DNA from: an uncultured Lewinella sp.
GTDB taxonomy: Bacteria > Bacteroidota > Bacteroidia > Chitinophagales > Saprospiraceae
DNA length: 53,006 nt
NCBI GenBank assembly: GCA_913056515.1
Contig: CAJXMP010000002.1
Location: 1 to 53,006 of the forward strand
Direction: 5' to 3'
The notes beneath the pieces were generated by a model, which was not told the DNA's origin, searched no databases, and saw nothing but the letters and a program-made list of their open reading frames with translations. Within the stretch, counting starts at the first letter, position 1. Each line of letters begins with the position of its first letter. Position numbers and translations under genes: made by a program. Shown one piece after another: positions 19,957-29,643 of the stretch.

Positions 19957-21150
19957 ATGGATTATTTTAAGGAATCCTTGAATTTACACAAGCGGCTAAA
20001 GGGAAAAATCAGAGTCAATCCTAAAATAGATGTGCGTACAAAAGAAGATCTTTCTTTAGTGTATTCACCTGGTGTCGCGGAACCTTGTAAAGCAATTGCA
20101 GCAGATGTAGAGGCAGTATATGATTACACGATTAAAAGTAACACGGTTGCTATCGTAAGTGATGGTTCGGCTGTGTTGGGTTTAGGTAATATTGGCGCAC
20201 ATGCATCTATACCGGTAATGGAAGGAAAAGCTATGCTATTTAAGCGTTTTGCAAATATCGATGCCTTCCCAATTTGCTTGGACACCCAGGATGTAGATAA
20301 AATTGTAGAGACGGTAAAATTAATCGCTCCAGTCTTTGGAGGAATCAACCTAGAAGATATTGCCGCTCCTAGAAGTTTTGAAGTAGAGGAAAGACTACAA
20401 GATATTGGTATTCCTGTATTCCATGATGATCAGCACGGAACTGCCATCGTTGTACTAGCTGGACTAATCAATGCTGCAAAGGTGGTTAAAAAGAATCTAT
20501 TTGACCTAAAAGTAGTCATTAATGGAGCAGGTGCAGCTGGTATCGCAATTGCCAAATTATTGCGCTGTGTCCATATGGAGGATGCTAGTTCATGTATCTC
20601 CGTGAAAGATGTTATCCTATGTGATAGTAAAGGTATTGTACACAGAGGAAGAACAAACTTAAACTCTGCAAAAGAAGAAATTCAGAACTATACAAATATT
20701 GAAAATAAAGCTGGATCCCTTCAGGATGCCCTAGTCGATGCTGATGTATTTATTGGAGTAAGTGTAGGTAATTTACTTACAGCAGCTGATGTTCAGACCA
20801 TGGCTAAAGATGCAATCATCTTCGGTCTAGCTAATCCTATTCCAGAAATCATGCCAGAAGAGGCCAAGAAAGGTGGTGCTGCTATAGTTGGTACAGGCCG
20901 ATCCGATCTTCCAAACCAAATCAATAATGTTCTTGGATTCCCAGGAATATTCAGAGGAGCTTTGGATGCTAGGGCTAAACGCATTTCAAATGGAATGAAA
21001 TTAGCAGCTGCGTTTGCGATAGCAGACCACATCAATGAACCCACTGCAGATTGCATCATACCTCCGACATTGAATGAATCAGTAGCCTGGAAGGTTGGCA
21101 AAGCGGTCCAAGAAGTAGCTCTAAAAGAGCAAAAAGAACAAAAAGATTAA
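19957..21150 (+). CDS. NAD(P)-dependent malic enzyme
   Basis: VYSPGVAEPCKAIA, GDGSAVLGLGNIG-type motif (VSDGSAVLGLGNIGAHASIPVMEGKAMLFK), FHDDQHGTAIV. Confidence 0.95.
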   Translation: MDYFKESLNLHKRLKGKIRVNPKIDVRTKEDLSLVYSPGVAEPCKAIAADVEAVYDYTIKSNTVAIVSDGSAVLGLGNIGAHASIPVMEGKAMLFKRFANIDAFPICLDTQDVDKIVETVKLIAPVFGGINLEDIAAPRSFEVEERLQDIGIPVFHDDQHGTAIVVLAGLINAAKVVKKNLFDLKVVINGAGAAGIAIAKLLRCVHMEDASSCISVKDVILCDSKGIVHRGRTNLNSAKEEIQNYTNIENKAGSLQDALVDADVFIGVSVGNLLTAADVQTMAKDAIIFGLANPIPEIMPEEAKKGGAAIVGTGRSDLPNQINNVLGFPGIFRGALDARAKRISNGMKLAAAFAIADHINEPTADCIIPPTLNESVAWKVGKAVQEVALKEQKEQKD

Positions 21151-21686
21151 TTTCTTACATCACCTCCGGGTCTTTGATTGATTCGGAGGTTTTTTTCATC
21201 CGGCTGTTCTCTATAAAATGAATGCGCTGGTTTACCGAAAAGAATAGAAGAACTAGCATAAGAAGTTCCAAAGGTATCCGCCAAATTCACCACTTGATTC
21301 ATGGCATCCTCTAATTGATATTCGTCCAAGTAGCTCAAAGGATGAGAGAATAAAGCAATCACATACTCATTATATAGGCCATACTTAGCGTCTAAAGCGG
21401 TATGAAAATTAGCTTCCAACATGCGTTCCCACTCAGAATGATCAATCTCATCCCGATTGACTACGGGTGTAAAAATTCGCATCCTATCCGAATCTTCGTC
21501 AGCAAAAACAAGTATCCAACGGTCCTCAAAGTTGACCATCCATACACCATCCTCGCCCTCTGTCTCTAATTCTAATTTTTTGAAAAAGCGCTCGACCCTT
21601 TTTTCATTCATCTGCTGCGCTTGAGCTGGAATGCTCATTATAAGGCAGGTTAATACCAATGCCAGAAAGGTAAGTGTTTTGTTCAT
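21147..21686 (-). CDS. hypothetical exported protein
   Basis: MNKTLTFLALVLTCLIMSIPAQAQQ signal peptide; no recognised domain; 3' end overlaps malic enzyme stop by 4 bp. Confidence 0.8.
   Translation of the reverse strand: MNKTLTFLALVLTCLIMSIPAQAQQMNEKRVERFFKKLELETEGEDGVWMVNFEDRWILVFADEDSDRMRIFTPVVNRDEIDHSEWERMLEANFHTALDAKYGLYNEYVIALFSHPLSYLDEYQLEDAMNQVVNLADTFGTSYASSSILFGKPAHSFYREQPDEKNLRINQRPGGDVRN
21162..21197 (+). terminator. intrinsic terminator of malic enzyme gene, embedded in the opposing CDS
   Basis: ACCTCCG(21162-21168)...CGGAGGT(21184-21190) followed by T tract. Confidence 0.75.
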
Positions 21687-21916
21687 GAGTGTTTGTTTTT
21701 GTATTAATAAGATAGATTTTATTCAAATGGACGAGTGTCTTGCAATTTACATTGCTTGTCCTGACTGCTACTTTTTCGAGAAACAACCAAAATTGGCCTT
21801 TTTTTGGAATCAGAGCCGATTAGCCCTAAAAGACTGCAAGGATTAACGGAAATTCCATTATTTTAGTCCAAATCAATCTGCTCACGACTTGATCGTGCTT
21901 ACTAAAAAAGATTTTG

Positions 21917-24412
21917 ATGAAAAAACTATCCATTACCCTTACATTGTCCTTACTAGTCACACTTTCTTTGTTCGGACAAAAACAGCGCACAGCTGGTCAA
22001 ATATTCACAGACATCCAAAAATTAAACACTGTAGGTACAGTTCTATTTGTAGCTGCACATCCAGATGATGAGAATACCCGCATGATTTCTTATTTATCCA
22101 ATGAAAAACATTTGGACATCACCTACTTATCATTAACACGTGGAGATGGTGGACAAAACTTGATTGGATCTGAAATTAGAGAGTTATTAGGTATCATACG
22201 AACTCAAGAACTATTAGCAGCCAGAAGAGTAGACGGAGGAAATCAATTATTCTCTAGAGCAAATGACTTTGGATACTCCAAGCATCCTGACGAAACGCTT
22301 AATATTTGGAATAAAGCTGAAGTCCTTGAGGATGTTATATGGACCATTAGAAAACTTCAACCTGATGTAGTCATTAATCGATTCAATCATAGAACACCAG
22401 GATCCACACACGGACATCATACCTCTTCTGCTATGCTTTCCGTAGAGGCTTTTGGAATGGCAGGAAATCCCAAAATGTTCCCAGAGCAACTGGAATATGC
22501 AAGTCCTTGGACTCCACAAAGATTGTTCCTGAATACCTCATGGTGGTTTTATGGATCAAGAGAAGCATTTGCAAAAGCAGACAAAACAAACCTTTGCACA
22601 GTAGATGTTGGTACCTACTATCCTGTCCTAGGTAAATCGAATACTGAGATTGCAGCCGAAAGTAGAAGTATGCATAAATGCCAAGGGATGGGAAGAACGC
22701 CTACCAGAGGAACTACCTTAGAATATTTGGAATTACTGGAAGGTAATATGCCTATAGATCGAAGTAATCCTTTCGAAGGTATTGACATGACTTGGAATCG
22801 TGTAGAGGGAGGTAAAAAAATTGGAGAAAAGATTGGACAGATTCTTAAGACATACGATTTAATGGCTCCAGAAGCCTCTGTTCCTGCATTACTGGAAGTG
22901 CATGAAATGATTGCCCTAATGCCAGATAATAAGTGGAAAGACCAAAAACTACAAGACCTTACTCAAATCATTCGTCAAGCGATGGGATTGTATATTGATG
23001 TGGTTATGGACGCACCTAATGCAGCTCCTGGAACAACTATTGGACTTAACGTAGAGGTAGTCAATCGTTCAAATATCCCTGCAAAATTGATTAAAGTAGA
23101 TTATCTACCCCTGGAGCAGGATAGCCTGTTACAACTCCAATTAACGAGTAATGAGGTATATAATTTCAATAAGCTTATAGATATACCAGCAGACATGGAT
23201 TATACGAGTCCATATTGGTTAAACGAGGATCCAGCCCTAGGTATGTATCAAGTAGAAGATCTGTTATTGAGAGGACTTCCTGAAACTCCAAGAAGTCTTA
23301 AAGCATCTTTTCTATTTGAGGTACAAGGGGTCAATATTCGAATTGAAAAAGATTTAGAATACAAATATACCGACAACGTTAAAGGAGAAATCTATCAACC
23401 TTTTGAAGTGCTACCTAAAGCTTTTGTTCGAATTGAAGAACCTGCATTTATTTTTGGTAATGCCGATCCAAAGCCAATGAATGTGATTGTTCAAGCAGGT
23501 GTAGATCAGTTGAAAGGATCCGTTTCCATACAATTACCGAAAGGTTGGAGGACTGAACCAAGTGCTTTTGACATCAATCTAGATCGAAAAGGAGCGAATC
23601 AATTGGTTGAGTTTATGCTATACCCGCCATCGAATGCTTCTGAAGTAGAATTACAAGCAGTATTTGAAGCTGATGGCGAACAATTTGATCGCTCGCTAAC
23701 GCTTATTGAGTATGATCATATCCCTACTCAATCTATTCTACTTCCAGCAAAAGCAAAAGCAGTTAATATTGACCTCACAATAGCAGGAAATAAAATTGCT
23801 TATATCAAAGGAGCAGGTGATGAAGTACCGGCAAGCCTAGAGCAAATCGGTTATCAAGTGGATCAAATAGAAGTAGGCACACCGCTGAAAGAATTACAAA
23901 AATACGATGCAGTTGTGTTAGGTATTCGAGCATATAATACCATTGAGGCCCTACGCTTTTATAATGAAACACTATTTGATTATGTGCGCCAAGGTGGAAC
24001 CATGATTGTTCAGTATACAACCACCTGGGGGCTAAAAATGCCTAAAGGTGAAGTTCCGCCATATCCTTTGAATATCAGTAGAAAACGGGTATCAGACGAA
24101 CAAGCAGAAATCAGGGTACTTGCTCCAAATCATCCAGTTATGACAACACCCAATAAATTAAATGCAGGTGATTTCGATAATTGGGTACAAGAAAGAGGGC
24201 TTTATTTCCCAGATGAATGGTCTGAAGAATACACAGCAATACTTTCGTCCAATGATAAAGGAGAAGATCCACTTGATGGAGGATTATTAGTTGCAGAATT
24301 AGGAGAGGGTTATTACGTATATACTGGTTTATCCTTCTTCAGAGAATTACCAGCAGGTGTCCCTGGAGCTTATCGCCTATTTGCCAATTTAATCGCCCTA
24401 AACAAACAATGA
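21917..24412 (+). CDS. exported PIG-L family deacetylase with long C-terminal region
   Basis: Signal peptide MKKLSITLTLSLLVTLSLFGQ; FVAAHPDDENTRMISYLS is the PIG-L AHPDDE motif. ATG at 21917 preferred over TTG 21914. Confidence 0.9.
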   Translation: MKKLSITLTLSLLVTLSLFGQKQRTAGQIFTDIQKLNTVGTVLFVAAHPDDENTRMISYLSNEKHLDITYLSLTRGDGGQNLIGSEIRELLGIIRTQELLAARRVDGGNQLFSRANDFGYSKHPDETLNIWNKAEVLEDVIWTIRKLQPDVVINRFNHRTPGSTHGHHTSSAMLSVEAFGMAGNPKMFPEQLEYASPWTPQRLFLNTSWWFYGSREAFAKADKTNLCTVDVGTYYPVLGKSNTEIAAESRSMHKCQGMGRTPTRGTTLEYLELLEGNMPIDRSNPFEGIDMTWNRVEGGKKIGEKIGQILKTYDLMAPEASVPALLEVHEMIALMPDNKWKDQKLQDLTQIIRQAMGLYIDVVMDAPNAAPGTTIGLNVEVVNRSNIPAKLIKVDYLPLEQDSLLQLQLTSNEVYNFNKLIDIPADMDYTSPYWLNEDPALGMYQVEDLLLRGLPETPRSLKASFLFEVQGVNIRIEKDLEYKYTDNVKGEIYQPFEVLPKAFVRIEEPAFIFGNADPKPMNVIVQAGVDQLKGSVSIQLPKGWRTEPSAFDINLDRKGANQLVEFMLYPPSNASEVELQAVFEADGEQFDRSLTLIEYDHIPTQSILLPAKAKAVNIDLTIAGNKIAYIKGAGDEVPASLEQIGYQVDQIEVGTPLKELQKYDAVVLGIRAYNTIEALRFYNETLFDYVRQGGTMIVQYTTTWGLKMPKGEVPPYPLNISRKRVSDEQAEIRVLAPNHPVMTTPNKLNAGDFDNWVQERGLYFPDEWSEEYTAILSSNDKGEDPLDGGLLVAELGEGYYVYTGLSFFRELPAGVPGAYRLFANLIALNKQ

Positions 24413-24415
24413 AAT

Positions 24416-24559
24416 ATGGAAGATCAATCCAAATTAAACGACCAACATGAAGAAGCGCCTCCATTTCTAGGTACTTGGAAGCGGGTGTATACCTACACCT
24501 TGATCTTGCACTTTATAATACTTTGTAGTTTATACTTTTTCTTTAACCAATATGCATAA
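24416..24559 (+). CDS. small single-TM protein, putative accessory subunit of the downstream symporter
   Basis: Hand translation: MEDQSKLNDQHEEAPPFLGTWKRVYTYTLILHFIILCSLYFFFNQYA*; 47 aa, below the ORF-track length cut-off; 3 bp after the PIG-L ORF and 5 bp before the SSS ORF. Confidence 0.75.
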   Translation: MEDQSKLNDQHEEAPPFLGTWKRVYTYTLILHFIILCSLYFFFNQYA

Positions 24560-24564
24560 CTAGA

Positions 24565-26283
24565 ATGGAATTAAGCACACTGGATTGGATTGTTATGCTA
24601 AGTACCCTGTTTGGAATCGTTGGGTATGGGGTATGGAAAACAAGATCTGTTAATAATGTCAAAAGCTTCTTATTAGGCGATAAAGACTTAAAATGGTGGA
24701 CCATTGGCCTATCCATAATGGCGACCCAAGCATCTGCCATTACCTTCCTCTCTACACCAGGAAAAGCCTTCCAAGATGGTATGGGTTTTGCCCAATTCTA
24801 TTTTGGAATGCCAATCGCCATGGTCATCATTTGCGTATTCTTCTTACCCATATACTATAAGCTCAATGTATATACAGCTTATGAGTATTTAGAAAGACGC
24901 TTTGATTTAAAAACAAGGATGTTTACTGCCTTATTGTTCTTGATTTCTAGAGGACTCGCAGCAGGTATTACCATTTTTGCACCAGCCATTATCATGTCCT
25001 CCATCCTTGGTTGGCCATTAGAACAAACCAATCTTTTCATTGGTATCCTAGTGATCATCTATACCGTTGCAGGAGGGACAAAGGCGGTGAGTGTAACTCA
25101 AAAACAACAAATGATTATCATTCTGACGGGGATGTTCATTGCCGCAGGGGTAATTATTTACAAGTTACCAGCCGATATTCATTTCACTGATGCCCTTCAG
25201 ATTTCAGGTAAATTAGATAAGCTAGAAATAATCAATTTCAAATTTGATCTTACTGAAAAGTATACTATTTGGACAGGATTGCTGGCTGGGGTATTTTTAT
25301 TCTTGTCCTACTTTGGAACCGACCAATCACAAGTTCAACGTTACTTATCCGGTAAATCCTTAAATGAAAGTAGACTAGGCTTAATCTTTAATGGTATCAT
25401 TAAAGGTCCGATGCAGGTATTGGTGTTATTTGTAGGTATTTTGGTCTTTGTATTTTTCCAATTCAACAAGGCTCCTTTACACTTTAACCCAGGCAATGTG
25501 GAGGCCGTATATGCCTCTCCAAATGCAGCAGCTTTCCAGTCTTTAGAAGCAGAATATGATGTAGTCTTTGAAGAAAAGCAAGCAGCTATTCGCGCATTCA
25601 ATGCTAGTGAAGCAACTAGTAGTAACTATGCGAGTAATTTGGCTGCGGTAAAAACATTGGAGCAACAGGAAAAAGACTTAAGAAATGAGGCTAAAGCATT
25701 AATCTCACAAACAGATGAAAATCTGGATACCGAAGATGGAGATTACATCTTTATCAATTTCATTCTAAACTACATGCCTATTGGGCTAATAGGATTACTT
25801 CTTGCGGTGATCTTCTCCGCAGCGATGTCATCCACCGCATCTGAATTAAATGCTCTGGCTACTACTACGATGGTAGACTTTTATAAACGGGTATTTAAAT
25901 CCAATGAATCAGACAAGCACTACTTGGTCATGAGTAGAGTTTTTACTGTTGCTTGGGGATGTGTAGCCTTATTCTTTGCTATGATTGCCAGTTTATTCGA
26001 TAACCTGATTGAAGCGGTAAATATCATTGGCTCCTTATTCTATGGCACTATCCTTGGAATTTTCTTGACAGCTTTCTTCTTGAAGCGAGTAAAAGGAAAT
26101 GCAGTATTTGTTGCAGCTATTATTACTGAGACTGTTATTGTTTGTATCTATGCATTTACACCTCTTGCCTTTCTTTGGTTGAATCTGATCGGTGGGATTC
26201 TAGTGTTGATACTGGCTTTATTGATTCAACAATTGATAGGTAATAATGAATCTGATCCCAGGTTAGATTCTAGCACAACATAA
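24565..26283 (+). CDS. sodium:solute symporter (SSS family)
   Basis: Multi-TM; YGVWKTRSVNNVKSFLLGDKDLKWWTIGLSIMATQASAITFLSTPGKAFQDGM and GTDQSQVQRYLSGKS are SSS hallmarks. Confidence 0.92.
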   Translation: MELSTLDWIVMLSTLFGIVGYGVWKTRSVNNVKSFLLGDKDLKWWTIGLSIMATQASAITFLSTPGKAFQDGMGFAQFYFGMPIAMVIICVFFLPIYYKLNVYTAYEYLERRFDLKTRMFTALLFLISRGLAAGITIFAPAIIMSSILGWPLEQTNLFIGILVIIYTVAGGTKAVSVTQKQQMIIILTGMFIAAGVIIYKLPADIHFTDALQISGKLDKLEIINFKFDLTEKYTIWTGLLAGVFLFLSYFGTDQSQVQRYLSGKSLNESRLGLIFNGIIKGPMQVLVLFVGILVFVFFQFNKAPLHFNPGNVEAVYASPNAAAFQSLEAEYDVVFEEKQAAIRAFNASEATSSNYASNLAAVKTLEQQEKDLRNEAKALISQTDENLDTEDGDYIFINFILNYMPIGLIGLLLAVIFSAAMSSTASELNALATTTMVDFYKRVFKSNESDKHYLVMSRVFTVAWGCVALFFAMIASLFDNLIEAVNIIGSLFYGTILGIFLTAFFLKRVKGNAVFVAAIITETVIVCIYAFTPLAFLWLNLIGGILVLILALLIQQLIGNNESDPRLDSSTT

Positions 26284-26316
26284 AAAAAGGGGACTTGAAT
26301 TCAAGTCCCCTTTTTT
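26282..26316. terminator. bidirectional terminator (perfect palindrome)
   Basis: AAAAAAAGGGGACTTGAATTCAAGTCCCCTTTTTT between convergent SSS and DUF2911 genes. Confidence 0.92.
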
Positions 26317-26317
26317 A

Positions 26318-27211
26318 TTACATCTTTGAGCTTCCAGGTTTTACTTTTCCAGATTTAGCATCTTTCTTAGCGCTCCATTCAGCGATAGACTCATTGTTCA
26401 TTTTTACATATTGCATATTACCAGCTTCTTTTGCCATAGCAGCAGATTTCTTAGCAACTTCAATTGCTCTATTGTAGTTACCCATCTTTCCTAAGATTAA
26501 AGCCTCTACACGCAACTGCCAGTATTTAGGATCCATCTTATTAGCCGTAGCAGCCCACTCAGCAGCCTGTGCCATATCTACATGGTCAGAATCTAAATAG
26601 TAACGAGCAGCTAAATAATAATCACGAGCTGTAGGTCCAGCCAATGTTTTATTAATAGAAGCAGAAACCACTGCATCCGTATCCATAGATACTGGAATAC
26701 CAACATAGGTATTATCCCAAGCCAAAACAATATTACAAGAGTTCATTGTGATATTATCAACAGCAATCATCATAGACTCAATAGTAGTTTCATGCGTATT
26801 AGCAGGAACATTTAAGGTAGCAGCTACTTTGCCTTCATCCCAAGATTCTGGATTTCCCCAATTCTCAGTATCGGTATACAAGTAGATTGTCCACTCGTCA
26901 GCTCTAGGAATAGTAAAAATAGCGTATGTACCTGCTGCAACAGCTTGATCACCTACCATAACATCTGTAGAGAAAGTAACCATAGAGTTTCTATTAGCAC
27001 CAGTTCTCCACATTTGATCGAAAGGAACTAGACCATTTTCAGCGAAAATAGTTCTTCCTTTCACACTTGGACGAGAATACTCCAATGTGATTTCACACAT
27101 ACCCACCATCTGCGTTGTTTTACATGCTGGAGATGGAGCTGGAGTTGTAATTTGTGCTTGTGCGCTAAAGGAAAAAACCATAGCCACAAGAGCGATAAAC
27201 AAGTTTCTCAT
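26318..27211 (-). CDS. DUF2911 domain-containing exported protein
   Basis: SPACKTTQMVGMCEITLEYSRPSVKGRTIF...LVPFDQMWRTGANRNSMVTFSTDV...AGTYAIFTIPRADEWTIYL typical DUF2911; signal peptide MRNLFIALVAMVFSFSAQAQ. Confidence 0.9.
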   Translation of the reverse strand: MRNLFIALVAMVFSFSAQAQITTPAPSPACKTTQMVGMCEITLEYSRPSVKGRTIFAENGLVPFDQMWRTGANRNSMVTFSTDVMVGDQAVAAGTYAIFTIPRADEWTIYLYTDTENWGNPESWDEGKVAATLNVPANTHETTIESMMIAVDNITMNSCNIVLAWDNTYVGIPVSMDTDAVVSASINKTLAGPTARDYYLAARYYLDSDHVDMAQAAEWAATANKMDPKYWQLRVEALILGKMGNYNRAIEVAKKSAAMAKEAGNMQYVKMNNESIAEWSAKKDAKSGKVKPGSSKM

Positions 27212-27269
27212 TTCTTTTATTGTTTGAATTGAATTAAAATGGTTAGTAAATATAATTAAATAGAACCTA

Positions 27270-28067
27270 TTAGAGCTTATAATCTAATATGGATCTAAAG
27301 TTATGCCCAAATTCATCCTTTATCCTCTCGTTACTAATGATACGTTGCTGGATAGCTTTCTTCCCATCAGTATAAGTAGGTGGAAGAATGCCAAATCGCT
27401 TAGCCAGCGCCCCATAATACAATCTTTTTGAAATCTGTTCACCTGAACTTAGGTTATAAACCTGATATGAATCTATAGATGTTGTGGTATTTAACCTACT
27501 CAGTATCTTAGAAATGACACCTATTATATCTTCTTGATGAATCAAATTTACGGTTTGATTCTCATTGGAATCTATAGTCCGCCCGGACAAGTTGAATACT
27601 GGATGCCGCTTGGGACCAATCAATCCAGCAAATCGCAGTACTACCCGATTGAACCCTACATCTGTTTGCAAGTAATGTTCTAGTTCTACTAATAAGGCCC
27701 CAGATCTTCTCCCTCCCTCTAAGGAACTAGTTTCATGCAGAACCCCAGTTTGATTTCCATAAACAGAAGTGGATGAACAAAACAAAAGAGTAGCACTAGA
27801 GGGTATTTCCTCAAACAAAAACTTAGTCTTGATAACAAATGCCTCATCGGCAGCTGGAGGAAGAGTAAAAATATAATAGTCGGCTTTCCGAAGTTCAATT
27901 GGTAGGGATTCGCCTAATTGCCATGTACTAATATGGAGCCCATTTTTGGGTAATTGATTAGGTAAATTACGCTTAGTGCCGTAAACGGAGTATCCCTCCC
28001 GAAGCAATTGATTTGCCAAAGGAAGACCCAACCAGCCTAAACCAAGAATAACAACCTTTTTATTCAT
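27270..28067 (-). CDS. NAD(P)-binding SDR/epimerase-like protein
   Basis: MNKKVVILGLGWLGLPLANQLLREGYSVYGTKR Rossmann motif; start moved to 28067 (8-bp overlap with upstream gene) from 28106. Confidence 0.85.
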   Translation of the reverse strand: MNKKVVILGLGWLGLPLANQLLREGYSVYGTKRNLPNQLPKNGLHISTWQLGESLPIELRKADYYIFTLPPAADEAFVIKTKFLFEEIPSSATLLFCSSTSVYGNQTGVLHETSSLEGGRRSGALLVELEHYLQTDVGFNRVVLRFAGLIGPKRHPVFNLSGRTIDSNENQTVNLIHQEDIIGVISKILSRLNTTTSIDSYQVYNLSSGEQISKRLYYGALAKRFGILPPTYTDGKKAIQQRIISNERIKDEFGHNFRSILDYKL

Positions 28068-29571
28068 ATTGATATTCAAAACAACCAATATCAGGATTGG
28101 TTGCATCGCGCGCTCTATTTAGCAGATCTAAGGAAATCCCATTGATCACCTTAGCAGCCTCTTCAGCAATAGAAAGCGTATCAAGCTGGTAGTCATTTTC
28201 ATTAATGCTCACAAATAGAGTATCTCCATAAACAGCATTAATACAATCTGTTGTAAAATCTTCAAAGAAGTTTGGATAAGCTCCTTCGGTAGGATCAAGC
28301 ATATCTTTTACCTGAACAATACAATGATCAAATTGAATATTGAAATCAAAGAATGAGGTTCCTCCAAAGAAATCAGACATCACCAATTCATCGTTTCTTG
28401 ATCCTGTAATGATACAATTATTGAAACGAGCAGTGATACCATTGGTTAAAAACTGGGTGCAAAGTGGATCAAGACAAACCCCATTCGATAAGCGCAAAGC
28501 AGGACTATCAAAACCGTAGTTGGCTAATGTGCAATAATCAAAGAAATAATCACCCCCATAGGATAACTGCACTGCCTGACCTGCATTTTCATAAAACAAG
28601 GAATTCTCGGCATCAATCCGAGCATGCCGTCCAAATAAAGCTGGACCAGCAGTATGGTGTATTTGACTATGCTTAATCGAAAGTTCTGCAGCGGAATCCA
28701 CATAAAAGCCATACAAGGCATTTTTCACTTCAGCATATTCCACCGTATTATCTGCAGAGCTTAATCGAATACCCGCCCATTGACCAGGTTCCTCTTGAAA
28801 AACTTCTTCCAATCTGTCCCCTTGAATCACCACGGGCTCGTCCACTGTACCTGTGATATTTAATCTTCCATCAGGTAACACAAATAGCATCCCATCATTA
28901 TATGCAAAATTCGAACCAGTACCATCATCACCCAAAGCTACTCCCCCATGCACATAGACATCCGTACCTGCAGGAATATTTAAGGTGCAACTATCAATAA
29001 ATAAAATGCCGTATATCACATAGGGCTTAGGGTCATCCCAAGTGATTTCACCAAAATCACAGGATAATAGAGAAAAAGTCCCACTACTAAATCTAGACGG
29101 AATGTAATTAGCATTCTGACCCCATGCTTCAAGTGTAACCTGTTGTTCATTACCATTGGTTTCAAAAAGTAGGCGTTCTGTTATAACAAATGGAGATACC
29201 GAAAGTGGTGCGTCAGGATCTACGGTCACCTCAGCAAAAATGTAGATACTATCATTTGCTGGAACTTCAATATCAGTAGCTGGATCTCCAGGGATACCAT
29301 CCACATTAATTCGAAAAAATGACTGATCTCCCGCTTCTAAGCGAATCTCCGAAATATTAATTGGATTATCGTGTCGGTTATAAACCCTTATAAACTTTGT
29401 TGCAGACCCTAGTTCAGTAAACACGGTATCGAATCGAAGGGTATCCACTGAAAACTCCAATTTCGCACTACTATCAGTGATCAACTCATCATCAGACTGA
29501 CACGCTTGTATACACAAGAGTAGGGCTACTGTAGAAAATATATAGAGTAAGGTGGACCGCATAGATTGCAA
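28060..29571 (-). CDS. right-handed beta-helix surface lipoprotein
   Basis: Signal/lipobox MRSTLLYIFSTVALLLCIQACQSDD; ASH-like N-terminal region; repeated beta-helix strings (NTVEYAEVKNALYGFYVDSAAELSIKHSQIHHTAGPALFGRHARIDAENSLFYENAG). Confidence 0.85.
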   Translation of the reverse strand: MQSMRSTLLYIFSTVALLLCIQACQSDDELITDSSAKLEFSVDTLRFDTVFTELGSATKFIRVYNRHDNPINISEIRLEAGDQSFFRINVDGIPGDPATDIEVPANDSIYIFAEVTVDPDAPLSVSPFVITERLLFETNGNEQQVTLEAWGQNANYIPSRFSSGTFSLLSCDFGEITWDDPKPYVIYGILFIDSCTLNIPAGTDVYVHGGVALGDDGTGSNFAYNDGMLFVLPDGRLNITGTVDEPVVIQGDRLEEVFQEEPGQWAGIRLSSADNTVEYAEVKNALYGFYVDSAAELSIKHSQIHHTAGPALFGRHARIDAENSLFYENAGQAVQLSYGGDYFFDYCTLANYGFDSPALRLSNGVCLDPLCTQFLTNGITARFNNCIITGSRNDELVMSDFFGGTSFFDFNIQFDHCIVQVKDMLDPTEGAYPNFFEDFTTDCINAVYGDTLFVSINENDYQLDTLSIAEEAAKVINGISLDLLNRARDATNPDIGCFEYQYE

Positions 29572-29643
29572 ACTTAATAGGATTTATGTTCTTTATTAAT
29601 GTTCAAAAGCAAATTTATGGTTTAATTTTACTTTTTTTAACGC

